The notes beneath the pieces are model-generated. The model made no database searches and was not told where the DNA came from. It was given only the letters and a program-made list of their open reading frames with translations. Made by a program: the position numbers and the translations under genes. From Planctomycetota bacterium (GTDB lineage Bacteria > Planctomycetota > Planctomycetia > Pirellulales > UBA1268), in NCBI GenBank assembly GCA_003669255.1, contig QWPO01000082.1:1-12251 (forward strand): a DNA stretch of 12,251 nucleotides. The letters are read 5' to 3'. Below are positions 1-6,654 of this stretch, in pieces (position 1 is the first letter of the stretch; every line of letters starts with the position of its first letter).

Positions 1-631
1 CGGCCACCTCGAGTACCGAGACGTCGAACGTGCCGCCGCCGAGGTCGAACACCACGATCTTTTCCTGGGCCTTCTTCTCCAAGCCGTAGGCCAGGGCGGC
101 AGCCGTGGGCTCGTTGATGATTCGCATCACCTCGAGGCCCGCGATCACACCGGCGTCCTTCGTGGCCTGCCGCTGGGCGTCGTTGAAGTAGGCGGGGACG
201 GTGATCACGGCCTTGTTGACCTTGTGGCCCAGGTAAGCCTCGGCCGACTCCTTGAGGGCGCGGAGCACCTTCGCCGACACCTCGGGAGGGGTGAACTCCT
301 TGTCGCCAGCCCGCACCTTCACGTAGTCCTCGGGGCCGCCGACGACCTCGTAGGGCACCATCTTCTCCTCGCCGCCGACTTCGTTGTGTCGCCGGCCCAT
401 GAACCGCTTGATCGAGTAGATCGTCCGCTTGGGGTTGGTGACGGCCTGACGGCGGGCAATGTCGCCCACGAGGGTTTCACCCTTGTCGTTGAAGGCGACC
501 ACACTCGGGGTAAGGCGATTGCCTTCCTTGTTCGCGATCACCTTGGGCTCCTTGCCCTCCATCACCGCGACCACTGAGTTGGTGGTGCCCAGGTCGATAC
601 CGATGATCTTTTCGCCCTGCTTGGTTGCCAT
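1..631 (-). CDS. dnaK: Molecular chaperone DnaK (Hsp70), N-terminal part, cut by window start
   Basis: ATP-dependent Hsp70 chaperone of the cytoplasm. The first 210 residues are visible and read off the left edge of the window. Seen in the sequence: the actin-fold phosphate-1 loop IGIDLGTTNS (residues 10-19), NRLTPSVVAF (38-47), the segment AVITVPAYFNDAQRQATKDA (141-160), INEPTAAALAYG (172-183), and the phosphate-2 motif VFDLGGGTFDVSVLE (194-208). This covers just over half of the nucleotide-binding domain; the substrate-binding domain lies outside. The ATG at 631 is supported by homology of the first residues and by an AGGGGA-type ribosome site about 8 nt upstream. The gene is divergent from pheA, so no grpE or dnaJ lies immediately upstream; I saw no CIRCE (HrcA) operator in the spacer. 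Identity is very secure. Confidence 0.98.
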   Translation of the reverse strand, partial: MATKQGEKIIGIDLGTTNSVVAVMEGKEPKVIANKEGNRLTPSVVAFNDKGETLVGDIARRQAVTNPKRTIYSIKRFMGRRHNEVGGEEKMVPYEVVGGPEDYVKVRAGDKEFTPPEVSAKVLRALKESAEAYLGHKVNKAVITVPAYFNDAQRQATKDAGVIAGLEVMRIINEPTAAALAYGLEKKAQEKIVVFDLGGGTFDVSVLEVA

Positions 632-916
632 GGTTACGGTCCCCTTTGTGGTGAGCGGTCGTGTTGCGGAGTCCCTGCGGCCCGGGAGTCGCCCGAGCCA
701 GTTTTGGCCGTCCAGCCTCGTGCCGACTAGAAATGCAAAGCCCGTGCCATGCTCCGGGGTGCCGCGCCCCACATTCCAGGCGACCCCAGCGACCGGCGAA
801 AAATTGGCGAATCGGCCGTATTTACGTCGATCGGCCCCACGGTACAGTTGTGGAGGTCGCCTCCGGCATCAACTGGAGGGTCTGCCATTTTGGCCGTCTG
901 AGGTCGTCCGTTCGCC
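632..916. promoter_or_regulatory. Divergent dnaK/pheA intergenic region
   Basis: This 285-bp spacer must hold the promoters of both dnaK (minus) and pheA (plus). No gene is evident in it. Visible structure: an 11-bp direct repeat TTTTGGCCGTC at 702-712 and 888-898, the second copy ending 18 bp before the pheA start; and a short inverted repeat GGAGG-TCG-CCTCC at 852-864. I searched for the CIRCE inverted repeat (TTAGCACTC/GAGTGCTAA) and for a clear sigma-32-like promoter on the dnaK side and found neither. Function is inferred only from position. Confidence 0.6.
821..848 (+). promoter_or_regulatory. Candidate sigma70-like promoter for pheA
   Basis: TTTACG at 821-826 (4 of 6 matches to TTGACA) and TACAGT at 843-848 (4 of 6 to TATAAT) are separated by 16 bp, which would start transcription near 855 and leave a leader of about 60 nt. 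The leader would include the GGAGG/CCTCC inverted repeat. The match is weak and found by eye, so chance is possible. Confidence 0.25.
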
Positions 917-2038
917 ATGGCTCACTCCGGTACACCGCGGGATTCGGCAGCCGACGGCGGCAAGAAGCCGGCCCTGTCGACGCTGCGGTCCCACATCGAC
1001 AAGCTCGACCGTCAGCTCGTGGGCCTGATGAACGAGCGGGCCGAGATCGCCCGCCAGATCGGCCACGTGAAGCAGTCGACTGGCCAGCAGACGTACGACC
1101 CGTCCCGCGAGGAAACGGTGCTCGAACGCGTGGCGAGCGCCAACGACGGCCCGCTCTCCAACGAGAGCGTGAAGGCGGTGTTTCGCGAACTGATCTCCGG
1201 CTCGCGGGCCATCGAGCAACACCTCCGCGTGGCCCACCTCGGACCGGCGTGGACCTACAGCCATCTCGCCGCGCTCCACCGCTTCGGAAGTGCCGTCGAC
1301 TTCGTTCCGGTGGCCAGCATCTCGGCGGCGTTCGAGGAGGTGCAGGCCGGTCATTCCCACTATGGCGTGGTGCCGCTGGAGAACTCCACCGACGGACGGA
1401 TCGCCGACACGCTCGACAACCTCTCCCGGCTGCCGGTGAAGATCTGCGCCGAGGTGCCTCTGCGGATTCACCACACCCTCCTGGCCACGTGCGATCGCTC
1501 GGCCGTGAAAGAGGTTTACAGCCGTCCGCAGGCGCTCTCGCAGTGCCGCAACTGGCTGGCACGCCATCTTCCTTCGGCCCGGCTCGTGGAGGTGACGAGC
1601 ACGAGCGCCGCCGCTGAAATGGCCGCAAGCCGCACCGACGCCGCCGCGATCGCCAGCCGGCAGGCCGGTGTTCATTACGGGCTCTCCGTGCTCGCCGAAG
1701 ACATCGAAGACATCGCCGGCAACACCACCCGCTTCGCCGTCATCGGTCACGCCGACTCGAGCCGCACCGGCAAGGACAAAACCTCGCTGATGTTCGAAAT
1801 CGAGCACAAGCCTGGCGGTCTGGCCGATGCCCTGGCCATCCCGAAGCGGCAGAAACTGAACCTCACCTGGATCGAGTCGTTCCCGATGCCGGGCGAGGTG
1901 GGCGGTTACATCTTCTTCGTGGAGCTCGAAGGCCACCGTAGCGACCTCCGACTGCGCCGGGCGATCGCCTCGCTCGAGAAGCGATGCAAGCGGGTGGTCG
2001 TGCTCGGCTCCTACGCCGCAGCCGCCCCGGTGGGCTGA
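917..2038 (+). CDS. pheA: Bifunctional chorismate mutase / prephenate dehydratase (P-protein)
   Basis: Converts chorismate to prephenate and then to phenylpyruvate in phenylalanine synthesis. The 373 residues show three parts. An AroQ-type chorismate mutase domain (about 18-100) has R24, R41, K52 and the D61..R64-E65 segment where E. coli catalytic residues lie. A prephenate dehydratase domain (about 104-277) starts at VAHLGPAWTYSHLAA, has the VVPLENSTDGRI segment and ends in the NTTRF catalytic motif (269-273). A C-terminal ACT domain (about 287-365) should bind phenylalanine for feedback control. In the ACT domain the usual GAL and ESRP ligand motifs read GGLA (300-303) and ESFP (320-323), so feedback behaviour may differ. 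The ATG at 917 gives a short polar leader of about 17 residues; only a weak GAGG lies 14 nt upstream. It is followed after 67 bp by tpiA. Confidence 0.95.
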   Translation: MAHSGTPRDSAADGGKKPALSTLRSHIDKLDRQLVGLMNERAEIARQIGHVKQSTGQQTYDPSREETVLERVASANDGPLSNESVKAVFRELISGSRAIEQHLRVAHLGPAWTYSHLAALHRFGSAVDFVPVASISAAFEEVQAGHSHYGVVPLENSTDGRIADTLDNLSRLPVKICAEVPLRIHHTLLATCDRSAVKEVYSRPQALSQCRNWLARHLPSARLVEVTSTSAAAEMAASRTDAAAIASRQAGVHYGLSVLAEDIEDIAGNTTRFAVIGHADSSRTGKDKTSLMFEIEHKPGGLADALAIPKRQKLNLTWIESFPMPGEVGGYIFFVELEGHRSDLRLRRAIASLEKRCKRVVVLGSYAAAAPVG

Positions 2039-2105
2039 CGCCCCGGCGACGGGCCGCTACGCTTGGGGGGCTTGTATGCCTCCTTTCACCTCGTGGAGTC
2101 CGCGC

Positions 2106-2873
2106 ATGTCCCGTAGGAAGATCGTCGCCGGCAACTGGAAGATGAACCTCGACCGTGCGAAGGCCAAGGAACTTACCGCAGCCGTCGCAGCCCGGGTCGC
2201 CGAGGCCGGTGCGACCGAACTGGTGCTCTGCCCCCCGGCGACCTACCTCGAGACCGTCGGCGCAACCATCGCCGCTACGAAGTCGGCCGTGGCACTCGGG
2301 GGCCAAAACATGCACGACAAGGCCAGCGGCGCCTTCACCGGCGAGGTGGCCCCGGCGATGCTCCTCGACCTCGGTTGCCGCTATGTGATCCTCGGCCACT
2401 CCGAGCGGCGGACGCTGTTTGGCGAGACCGACGCGATCGTCAACGCGAAGACGAAGGCGGCACTTGCCGCTGGGCTCATTCCGATCGTCTGCGTTGGCGA
2501 GACGCTCGAGGAGCGTGAGTCTGGCCGCACCAGCGACGTGGTGGCGACGCAGGTCAGGGGCTCGCTGGCCGGCCTTCCGCCGGCCGACCTAGAAAAAACG
2601 GTCGTGGCGTACGAGCCCGTCTGGGCGATCGGTACCGGGAAGGTGGCCACGCCGCAGCAGGCCCAGGAAGTTCACGCCCTGATTCGTGGCCTCCTCGGAA
2701 CACTTGCCTCGCCGGCCGTCGCCGACAAGGTTCGCATCCAATACGGCGGAAGCGTCAAGCCCGACAACGCGGCTGATCTCGCGATCCAACCCGACATCGA
2801 CGGGGCCCTCGTCGGCGGAGCGAGTCTCAAGGCGGACGACTTCCTGGGAATCGCCAAGGCCTTTGGCGGCTGA
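2106..2873 (+). CDS. tpiA: Triosephosphate isomerase
   Basis: Interconverts dihydroxyacetone phosphate and glyceraldehyde 3-phosphate in glycolysis/gluconeogenesis; a cytoplasmic TIM-barrel enzyme, usually a dimer. The 255-residue protein has normal family length. Visible: the start KIVAGNWKMN (5-14) with catalytic Lys12, the YVILGHSERR motif (93-102) with electrophilic His98, the AYEPVWAIGTG loop (169-179 region) with catalytic base Glu170, and the phosphate-binding QYGGSV (212-217). I chose the ATG at 2106 over an in-frame ATG at 2076 because family members begin a few residues before KIVAGNWKMN and because GTGGAG sits 7 nt upstream of 2106. It lies between pheA and secG in the same direction. 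The identification is secure. Confidence 0.98.
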   Translation: MSRRKIVAGNWKMNLDRAKAKELTAAVAARVAEAGATELVLCPPATYLETVGATIAATKSAVALGGQNMHDKASGAFTGEVAPAMLLDLGCRYVILGHSERRTLFGETDAIVNAKTKAALAAGLIPIVCVGETLEERESGRTSDVVATQVRGSLAGLPPADLEKTVVAYEPVWAIGTGKVATPQQAQEVHALIRGLLGTLASPAVADKVRIQYGGSVKPDNAADLAIQPDIDGALVGGASLKADDFLGIAKAFGG

Positions 2874-2996
2874 GCGGGTGCCGACGACGATGAACGGGGC
2901 TGAAACGGCGCTGGGGTAGCCTCTCCCGCGGCGTTGGGCTACTCTTTTGGCCCGGTTCGCAGCCCCCATCCTCCGTGTTCGGAGCTCCCTTCGTCC

Positions 2997-3458
2997 ATGA
3001 CCGCGCTCCTTCGTTTCGGCCTCGGCTTTCTGCTCGTTTTCTCCGCGCTCTTCCTGATCGCGTTGGTGCTCATCCAGCGGGGCCGGGGCGGCGGCCTTGC
3101 CGGAGCGTTTGGCGGTGCGGGCGGCCAGAGCGCCTTTGGCACGAAGGCCGGCGACGTCTTCACGCGGATCACCGTGATCGTGGCGGCCTGCTGGATTCTG
3201 TTGTGCATCCTCGCCATCAACATGCTTGGCCGCACGGAATCACTCTTCAACCCGATGCTCGGCAACTCGGCGGGGCAGGCGGTTCCAGCCCAGTCCACGA
3301 TCCCGCCGGCCGGCGGGCCGGTCACGGGCGGCGATGCCGCTGTTCCCGCCACGGAAGCCCCGCAGGCCGAATCGGCGGCGACACCTCCGACGGCAGCGAC
3401 GCCTCCGACTGCGGCTCCCGCCGCGACGGACGCTCCCGCCGCCACCGACGCGAAGTGA
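2997..3458 (+). CDS. secG: Preprotein translocase subunit SecG, with extended Ala/Pro/Thr-rich C-terminus
   Basis: Small membrane subunit of the SecYEG protein-export channel. The 153-residue protein has two hydrophobic segments (about 8-26 and 57-77) joined by the characteristic Gly-rich loop IQRGRGGGLAGAFGG (26-40) and the GGQSAFGTKAGDVFTRIT block (42-59), which is the SecG signature. The family is usually 75-115 residues; here about 70 extra residues follow, low in complexity and rich in Ala, Pro and Thr, ending in imperfect repeats (AATPPT twice at 127-138, then PAATDA twice at 141-152, Lys at the end). ATG 2997 is chosen over an in-frame TTG at 2934 because the first membrane segment starts right after it and GGAG lies 12 nt upstream. 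The stop is 4 nt before yicC. With both membrane segments spanning, N- and C-termini lie on the same side of the membrane, periplasmic in E. coli SecG. Confidence 0.93.
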   Translation: MTALLRFGLGFLLVFSALFLIALVLIQRGRGGGLAGAFGGAGGQSAFGTKAGDVFTRITVIVAACWILLCILAINMLGRTESLFNPMLGNSAGQAVPAQSTIPPAGGPVTGGDAAVPATEAPQAESAATPPTAATPPTAAPAATDAPAATDAK

Positions 3459-3462
3459 CGAG

Positions 3463-4344
3463 ATGGCCCTGAGCATGACGGGCTGCGGCGAGGGCGTCGT
3501 CACCGCAGGTGGCAGCACGTGCCGCGTCGAACTCCGGGGCGTCAACAACCGGCACTTCAAGCTCACACTCCGGGCCCGCGACACCCTCGCGGCGCTCGAA
3601 CCACGAATCGAGGCTGCGGTTCGCGGCCGTGTACGTCGTGGAACCGTGCAAGTGACCGTCGATCTGTCGGGCGCTGCCGCCATGCCCGCGCGACGGCTCG
3701 ACAAGACCCAGCTTGCCGCCTATCTCGACGATCTCGCCGACTTCTGTGCCACGCACGACCTCCCACTTCCGAAGTCAGTGGACGGTTTGCTCGGGCTTCC
3801 CGGCCTGTTGGTCGACGAGCCGGCCGAGTCGTCGGCGGTGGATCGTCTCTGGCCGCTCGTGTCGCAGACTCTTGCAGCCGCACTCGATCGCTACGACCAG
3901 ATGCGGCGGGCCGAAGGCGATGCGCTCGCTGCCGACATGCGGTCGTCCTGCGGTGAGATCGCCCGGCTGAGTGACGGCATCCGCGACCGCGTGCCCGACG
4001 TGGTGGCCGCGCACCGTGACCGCCTGCGGGAACGCGTCGGGAAACTGCTCCACGATCGAACCTCAGCGGTGTCGGAGGCCGATGTGGCCCGCGAGGTTGC
4101 CCTGATGGCCGATCGGACGGACGTCGCCGAGGAACTCGTGCGGCTCGCAAGCCACGTTGCCCAGTTTGACCGGCTGCTCGACGAGGAGTCTCCGGGGCGG
4201 GCGCTCGACTTCCTCGCCCAGGAGATGGGACGGGAGGCCAATACCATCGCGTCGAAGTCTCTGGATGTCGGCATTGCCCACGCTGTTGTCGAGATCAAGA
4301 CCCGGATCGAGCGGCTCCGCGAACAGGCCCAAAACGTCGAGTGA
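3463..4344 (+). CDS. yicC: YicC-family endoribonuclease
   Basis: Member of the YicC/YloC family, whose E. coli and B. subtilis members have been characterised as endoribonucleases acting on RNA in the cytoplasm. The 293-residue length matches the family. The N-terminal YicC domain begins SMTGCGEG (4-11), where most members have SMTGYG or SMTGFG, followed by VELRGVNNRHFK (22-33). The C-terminal DUF1732 domain has DRTDVAEELVRLASHV (217-232), GRALDFLAQEMGREANTIAS (245-264) and ends RLREQAQNVE (284-293), closely matching the E. coli ending. The ATG at 3463 starts 4 nt after the secG stop; an open frame extending further upstream runs inside secG and is not the gene. The ribosome site is weak (GACGAG), suggesting coupling to secG. 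It sits upstream of gmk, a common arrangement in bacteria. Confidence 0.94.
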   Translation: MALSMTGCGEGVVTAGGSTCRVELRGVNNRHFKLTLRARDTLAALEPRIEAAVRGRVRRGTVQVTVDLSGAAAMPARRLDKTQLAAYLDDLADFCATHDLPLPKSVDGLLGLPGLLVDEPAESSAVDRLWPLVSQTLAAALDRYDQMRRAEGDALAADMRSSCGEIARLSDGIRDRVPDVVAAHRDRLRERVGKLLHDRTSAVSEADVAREVALMADRTDVAEELVRLASHVAQFDRLLDEESPGRALDFLAQEMGREANTIASKSLDVGIAHAVVEIKTRIERLREQAQNVE

Positions 4345-4365
4345 CGGGCCGTTCGGAGACGCCGC

Positions 4366-4395
4366 TTTTCAAGGCGTTGCAGGCTGCGGTACAAC
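4366..4395 (+). promoter_or_regulatory. Candidate promoter placing the transcription start on the gmk ATG
   Basis: TTTTCA at 4366-4371 and TACAAC at 4390-4395 (each 4 of 6 to consensus) are spaced 18 bp. A start 7 nt after the -10 hexamer falls on the A of the gmk ATG at 4402, which would make a leaderless message. No ribosome site is visible before gmk. A small hairpin ACGCC/GGCGT (4359-4363 with 4373-4377) overlaps the -35. This is a by-eye call and uncertain. Confidence 0.25.
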
Positions 4396-4401
4396 ATCGG
4401 G

Positions 4402-5061
4402 ATGGAAGACCGACCGGGCAAACTCGTCGTGATCTCGGGCCCGTCCGGGGTGGGCAAGACGACGCTCCTCCGGCGTCTGCTCGCCGACCTGTCGAGCCTG
4501 GTGCCGAGCGTCTCCGCCACCACGCGTCCCCCGCGAACGGGCGAACGCGACGGGGTCGACTACCACTTCATCCCACTCGACGAGTTCGAGCGGCGGCGGG
4601 CCGTGGGCGAGTTCCTGGAGTGCTGCCAGGTCTACGGTCGGCAGCACTGGTATGGCACGCTGGTGGCCGAGGTGGCCCCCAGGTTGGCGGCCGGAAAATG
4701 GGTCGTGCTGGAGATCGACGTGGAGGGTACACTCTCCATGCTCGGCCGCTACCCGCAGGCGATCACCATTTTCGTCGAACCGGCCCATCCCGACCAGCTG
4801 CTTGAGCGGCTCAAGGGACGGGGCACGGAATCGCCCGACGCGATGGCACGCCGGTTGGAGGTGGCGCGACGCGAACTGCACGAAGCCCACCGCTACAAGC
4901 ACCGCGTCGTCAACGAGAACGTCGAGACCGCGTTGGCGGAGATCAAGGGAGTTCTCGCCTCCGAAGGATTTGAAGATGCCGCTGGTGGCGAGCGGCAACG
5001 CCACACGCCCACAGCCACTCCCCCGAACGTCAGCCGTCCCACCCCGACCCACGCCCCCTGA
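4402..5061 (+). CDS. gmk: Guanylate kinase
   Basis: Phosphorylates GMP to GDP with ATP in the cytoplasm. The 219-residue protein has the P-loop SGPSGVGKTT (12-21), the GMP-binding segment VSATTRPPRTGERDGVDYHF (37-56), YGTLVAEV (84-91) in place of the more usual YGT(S/P) segment, and VVLEIDVEGT (101-110) for the usual EIDVQGA. The lid arginine region GRGTESPDAMARRL (139-152) and the RYKHRVVNENVETA segment (164-177) also match. The last ~20 residues are Pro/Thr-rich, not conserved, and encoded by an unusually C-rich stretch. There are 57 bp between yicC and gmk and no clear ribosome site. The conserved neighbours yicC and rpoZ support the call. Confidence 0.96.
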   Translation: MEDRPGKLVVISGPSGVGKTTLLRRLLADLSSLVPSVSATTRPPRTGERDGVDYHFIPLDEFERRRAVGEFLECCQVYGRQHWYGTLVAEVAPRLAAGKWVVLEIDVEGTLSMLGRYPQAITIFVEPAHPDQLLERLKGRGTESPDAMARRLEVARRELHEAHRYKHRVVNENVETALAEIKGVLASEGFEDAAGGERQRHTPTATPPNVSRPTPTHAP

Positions 5062-5085
5062 ACCGACTCACCCGAACCAAATCAC
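5001..5085 (+). other. C-rich, G-poor stretch at gmk 3' end and before rpoZ (possible rut-like site)
   Basis: By hand count these 85 bases contain about 47 C and 11 G, a strong strand bias unlike the surrounding sequence where C and G are closer to balanced. It covers the non-conserved gmk tail and the gap to the rpoZ ribosome site. Such C-over-G bubbles are typical of Rho-loading sites, which could adjust expression between gmk and rpoZ. It could equally be a by-product of a low-complexity Pro/Thr tail. There is no functional evidence. Confidence 0.3.
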
Positions 5086-5100
5086 CGAGGAGACCAGCCC

Positions 5101-5364
5101 ATGATCGATGACCTGCGCGAGGAAGAGATCGTCAACAAGGTCGGCGGCCGCTTCAAGCTTTCGACGCTGATCCAAAAGCGGCTCGTGGCACTCAACGCCG
5201 GTGGCCGACCGCTTGTCGACGTCGACACCGACGACAAGATGCAGATCGTGATTGAGGAGATCAAGCAGGACAAGATCTTCCTCGACACCTCGCTCAACCT
5301 CCGCATCACCGGGGAGTCGACCGAGGCCGGCGGCCCGCTCGACTTCGACCCGACCATCCTGTGA
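5101..5364 (+). CDS. rpoZ: DNA-directed RNA polymerase omega subunit
   Basis: Small subunit that helps assemble and stabilise RNA polymerase around beta-prime. The 87-residue protein has the omega pattern: an N-terminal helix ending EEIVNKVGGRFKLSTLIQKR (8-27), then VALNAGGRPLVD (29-40), then a helix KMQIVIEEIKQDKIF (46-60), matching the usual 'A..RA..L..G..P.V......K....AL.EI..GKI' layout. Conservation is modest but the position between gmk and coaBC is the classical rpoZ location. A good ribosome site GAGGAGA (5087-5093) lies 7 nt before the ATG. Its stop codon overlaps the GTG start of coaC (GTGA), so the two are probably translationally coupled. Confidence 0.9.
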   Translation: MIDDLREEEIVNKVGGRFKLSTLIQKRLVALNAGGRPLVDVDTDDKMQIVIEEIKQDKIFLDTSLNLRITGESTEAGGPLDFDPTIL

Positions 5365-5924
5365 CCCTGGCCGGCCGCGAGATCGTGGTCGGTGTGTCAG
5401 GTGGCATCGCGGCCTACAAGGCTGCTGCGCTGACGAGCCTGCTCGTGCAGCGCGGTGCCGGCGTGACGGCGGTGCTCACATCGGCAGCGCGGCGATTCGT
5501 TGGAGCTGCGACGTTCGCGGCGCTCACTGGCCGACCGGTGGCGAGCCGCACGTTCGCTCCGGCCGCCTTCCCGCTCGGCGGCCACATCGAACTCGCAGCG
5601 CGGGCCGACCTCGTCGTGGTCGCTCCCGCCACGGCCGACTTTCTGGCCAAAGCCGCCCAGGGAATGGCCGACGACCTGCTGTCGACCCTTCTGCTGTGCG
5701 CGGAATGCCCCGTGCTCGTGGCGCCGGCCATGAACTCGGCCATGTGGAGCAAGGCCGCCGTCCAGCGAAATGTTCGGCAGATCGAGGCCGACGGGCTGAG
5801 CATCGTGGCCCCGGGAACGGGCTGGCTCTCGTGCCGCCAGCAGGGAACCGGACGGATGGCCGAGCCGGATGAGATCATGGCGGCCATCGAAAAGGCCCTC
5901 GCAGCCGCGCCACGGCGGTCCTGA
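5361..5924 (+). CDS. coaC: Phosphopantothenoylcysteine decarboxylase (CoaC part of a split CoaBC)
   Basis: FMN-dependent decarboxylation of phosphopantothenoylcysteine to phosphopantetheine in coenzyme A synthesis. The 187-residue HFCD flavoprotein shows GVSGGIAAYKA (11-21) near the FMN phosphate site, catalytic His75 in GGHIELA, APATADFLAKAAQGMADDLL (88-107), the substrate-binding PAMNSAMW (122-129) and the flexible-flap Cys158 in GWLSCRQQGTGRM. The start is GTG at 5361, overlapping the rpoZ stop as GTGA. It ends with its own TGA; the ligase domain follows as a separate gene 20 nt later, in another frame and with its own ribosome site, rather than fused as in most bacteria. Confidence 0.94.
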   Translation: MTLAGREIVVGVSGGIAAYKAAALTSLLVQRGAGVTAVLTSAARRFVGAATFAALTGRPVASRTFAPAAFPLGGHIELAARADLVVVAPATADFLAKAAQGMADDLLSTLLLCAECPVLVAPAMNSAMWSKAAVQRNVRQIEADGLSIVAPGTGWLSCRQQGTGRMAEPDEIMAAIEKALAAAPRRS

Positions 5925-5944
5925 CATCGCCCCCTGAGGCAGCC

Positions 5945-6574
5945 ATGGCAAGGATCCTGCTCACCGCCGGTCCCACGCGAGCCTACATCGACGACGTTCG
6001 CTTTCTCACGAATGCGTCGAGCGGCCGAATGGCGGCGGCGCTCGCTCAGGCGGCGTTGGCAGCCGGCCACGAGGTGACGATCGTCAGCGGACCCGTCCAG
6101 CTCCGCTATCCAACGGCCGCCCGCGTCATCCCGGTCATCACGACCCGCGACATGCTCGATGCGTCCCTGGCCGAATTGCCCTCGGTGGAGGGCGTTGTGG
6201 CCACCGCCGCCCCGTGCGACTTCGAGCCGGTTCGTCGCGTTGCCGGCAAGATCCCGCGTCAGGGCGACGGTCTGGCGCTCGAACTCGCCCCCACCCCCGA
6301 CGTGATTGCCACGCTCGCGAGGAAATCGGTGTCGCGGCAGTGGTTCGTGGCCTTCGCGCTCGAGCCCGGAGCCGATCCGCGGCGGGCGTTCCAGAAGATC
6401 GAGGCCAAGCGATGCGACCTGATCGTCGTCAACGACGTGACGGCGATCGAGGGCACGAACACCGCCGTGACCGTCTACGACCGCAGCCACGCCGCGGTCG
6501 GCTCGAAAGCCGGCACGAAGCGGGCGGTGGCCACGTGGCTCATCCGCCTGTTCACCACGCGGCTGATGAGCTAG
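5945..6574 (+). CDS. coaB: Phosphopantothenate--cysteine ligase (CoaB part of a split CoaBC)
   Basis: Joins phosphopantothenate and cysteine using a nucleotide triphosphate (CTP in most bacteria), the step before CoaC. The 209 residues match a stand-alone ligase domain: LLTAGPTRAYIDDVRFLTN (5-23) with ASSGRM (24-29), the ATAAPCDFEPVRRVAGKIPR stretch (86-105) where the family usually reads AAAVADF.P and KIKK, TPDVIATL (117-124), AFALEP (136-141) for the usual GFAAET, and LIVVND (159-164). GAGG at 5936-5939 lies 5 nt before the ATG. It follows coaC by 20 nt. The Cys-Asp in the DF motif and KIPR instead of KIKK are departures worth noting, but the nucleotide-binding start is typical. Confidence 0.92.
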   Translation: MARILLTAGPTRAYIDDVRFLTNASSGRMAAALAQAALAAGHEVTIVSGPVQLRYPTAARVIPVITTRDMLDASLAELPSVEGVVATAAPCDFEPVRRVAGKIPRQGDGLALELAPTPDVIATLARKSVSRQWFVAFALEPGADPRRAFQKIEAKRCDLIVVNDVTAIEGTNTAVTVYDRSHAAVGSKAGTKRAVATWLIRLFTTRLMS

Positions 6575-6615
6575 CCGACCTCACGCCGGGGTAGCCGCCG
6601 GACCTGCGGCCACCC

Positions 6616-6622
6616 TATAAAT
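6616..6622 (+). promoter_or_regulatory. Candidate -10 element (TATAAAT) upstream of argC
   Basis: TATAAA matches 5 of 6 bases of the -10 consensus and stands out in this GC-rich gap of 80 bp. Transcription would begin near 6628 with a leader of about 27 nt carrying the argC ribosome site GGAG (6645-6648). No recognisable -35 is found at the right spacing. A short stem GCCGC/GCGGC (6594-6598 with 6606-6610) lies just upstream without a T tract, so it is not called a terminator. Confidence 0.4.
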
Positions 6623-6654
6623 CCGAGGTCTTCATCCCGCACGCGGAGCATGTC

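Noticed and set aside
632..916. CIRCE heat-shock operator
   Set aside because: Looked for the 9-bp inverted repeat on both strands and did not find it.
869..1936. Long minus-strand open frame of 355 codons opposite pheA
   Set aside because: It is the antisense of a well-supported pheA with no recognisable motif. High-GC genes with strong third-position bias commonly leave such open antisense frames; similar ones lie at 5414-6490, 6571-7617 and 10168-11046.
3226..3462. Upstream extension of the yicC frame
   Set aside because: It lies inside secG in another frame and reads as Arg/Pro-rich noise; the family start SMTG is at the 3463 ATG.
5900..5960. Frameshift breaking a fused coaBC
   Set aside because: coaC ends naturally after a short tail and coaB has its own ribosome site and a typical N-terminus, so a real two-gene arrangement is simpler.
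6594..6610. Terminator between coaB and argC
   Set aside because: Only a 5-bp stem with a 7-nt loop and no T tract.
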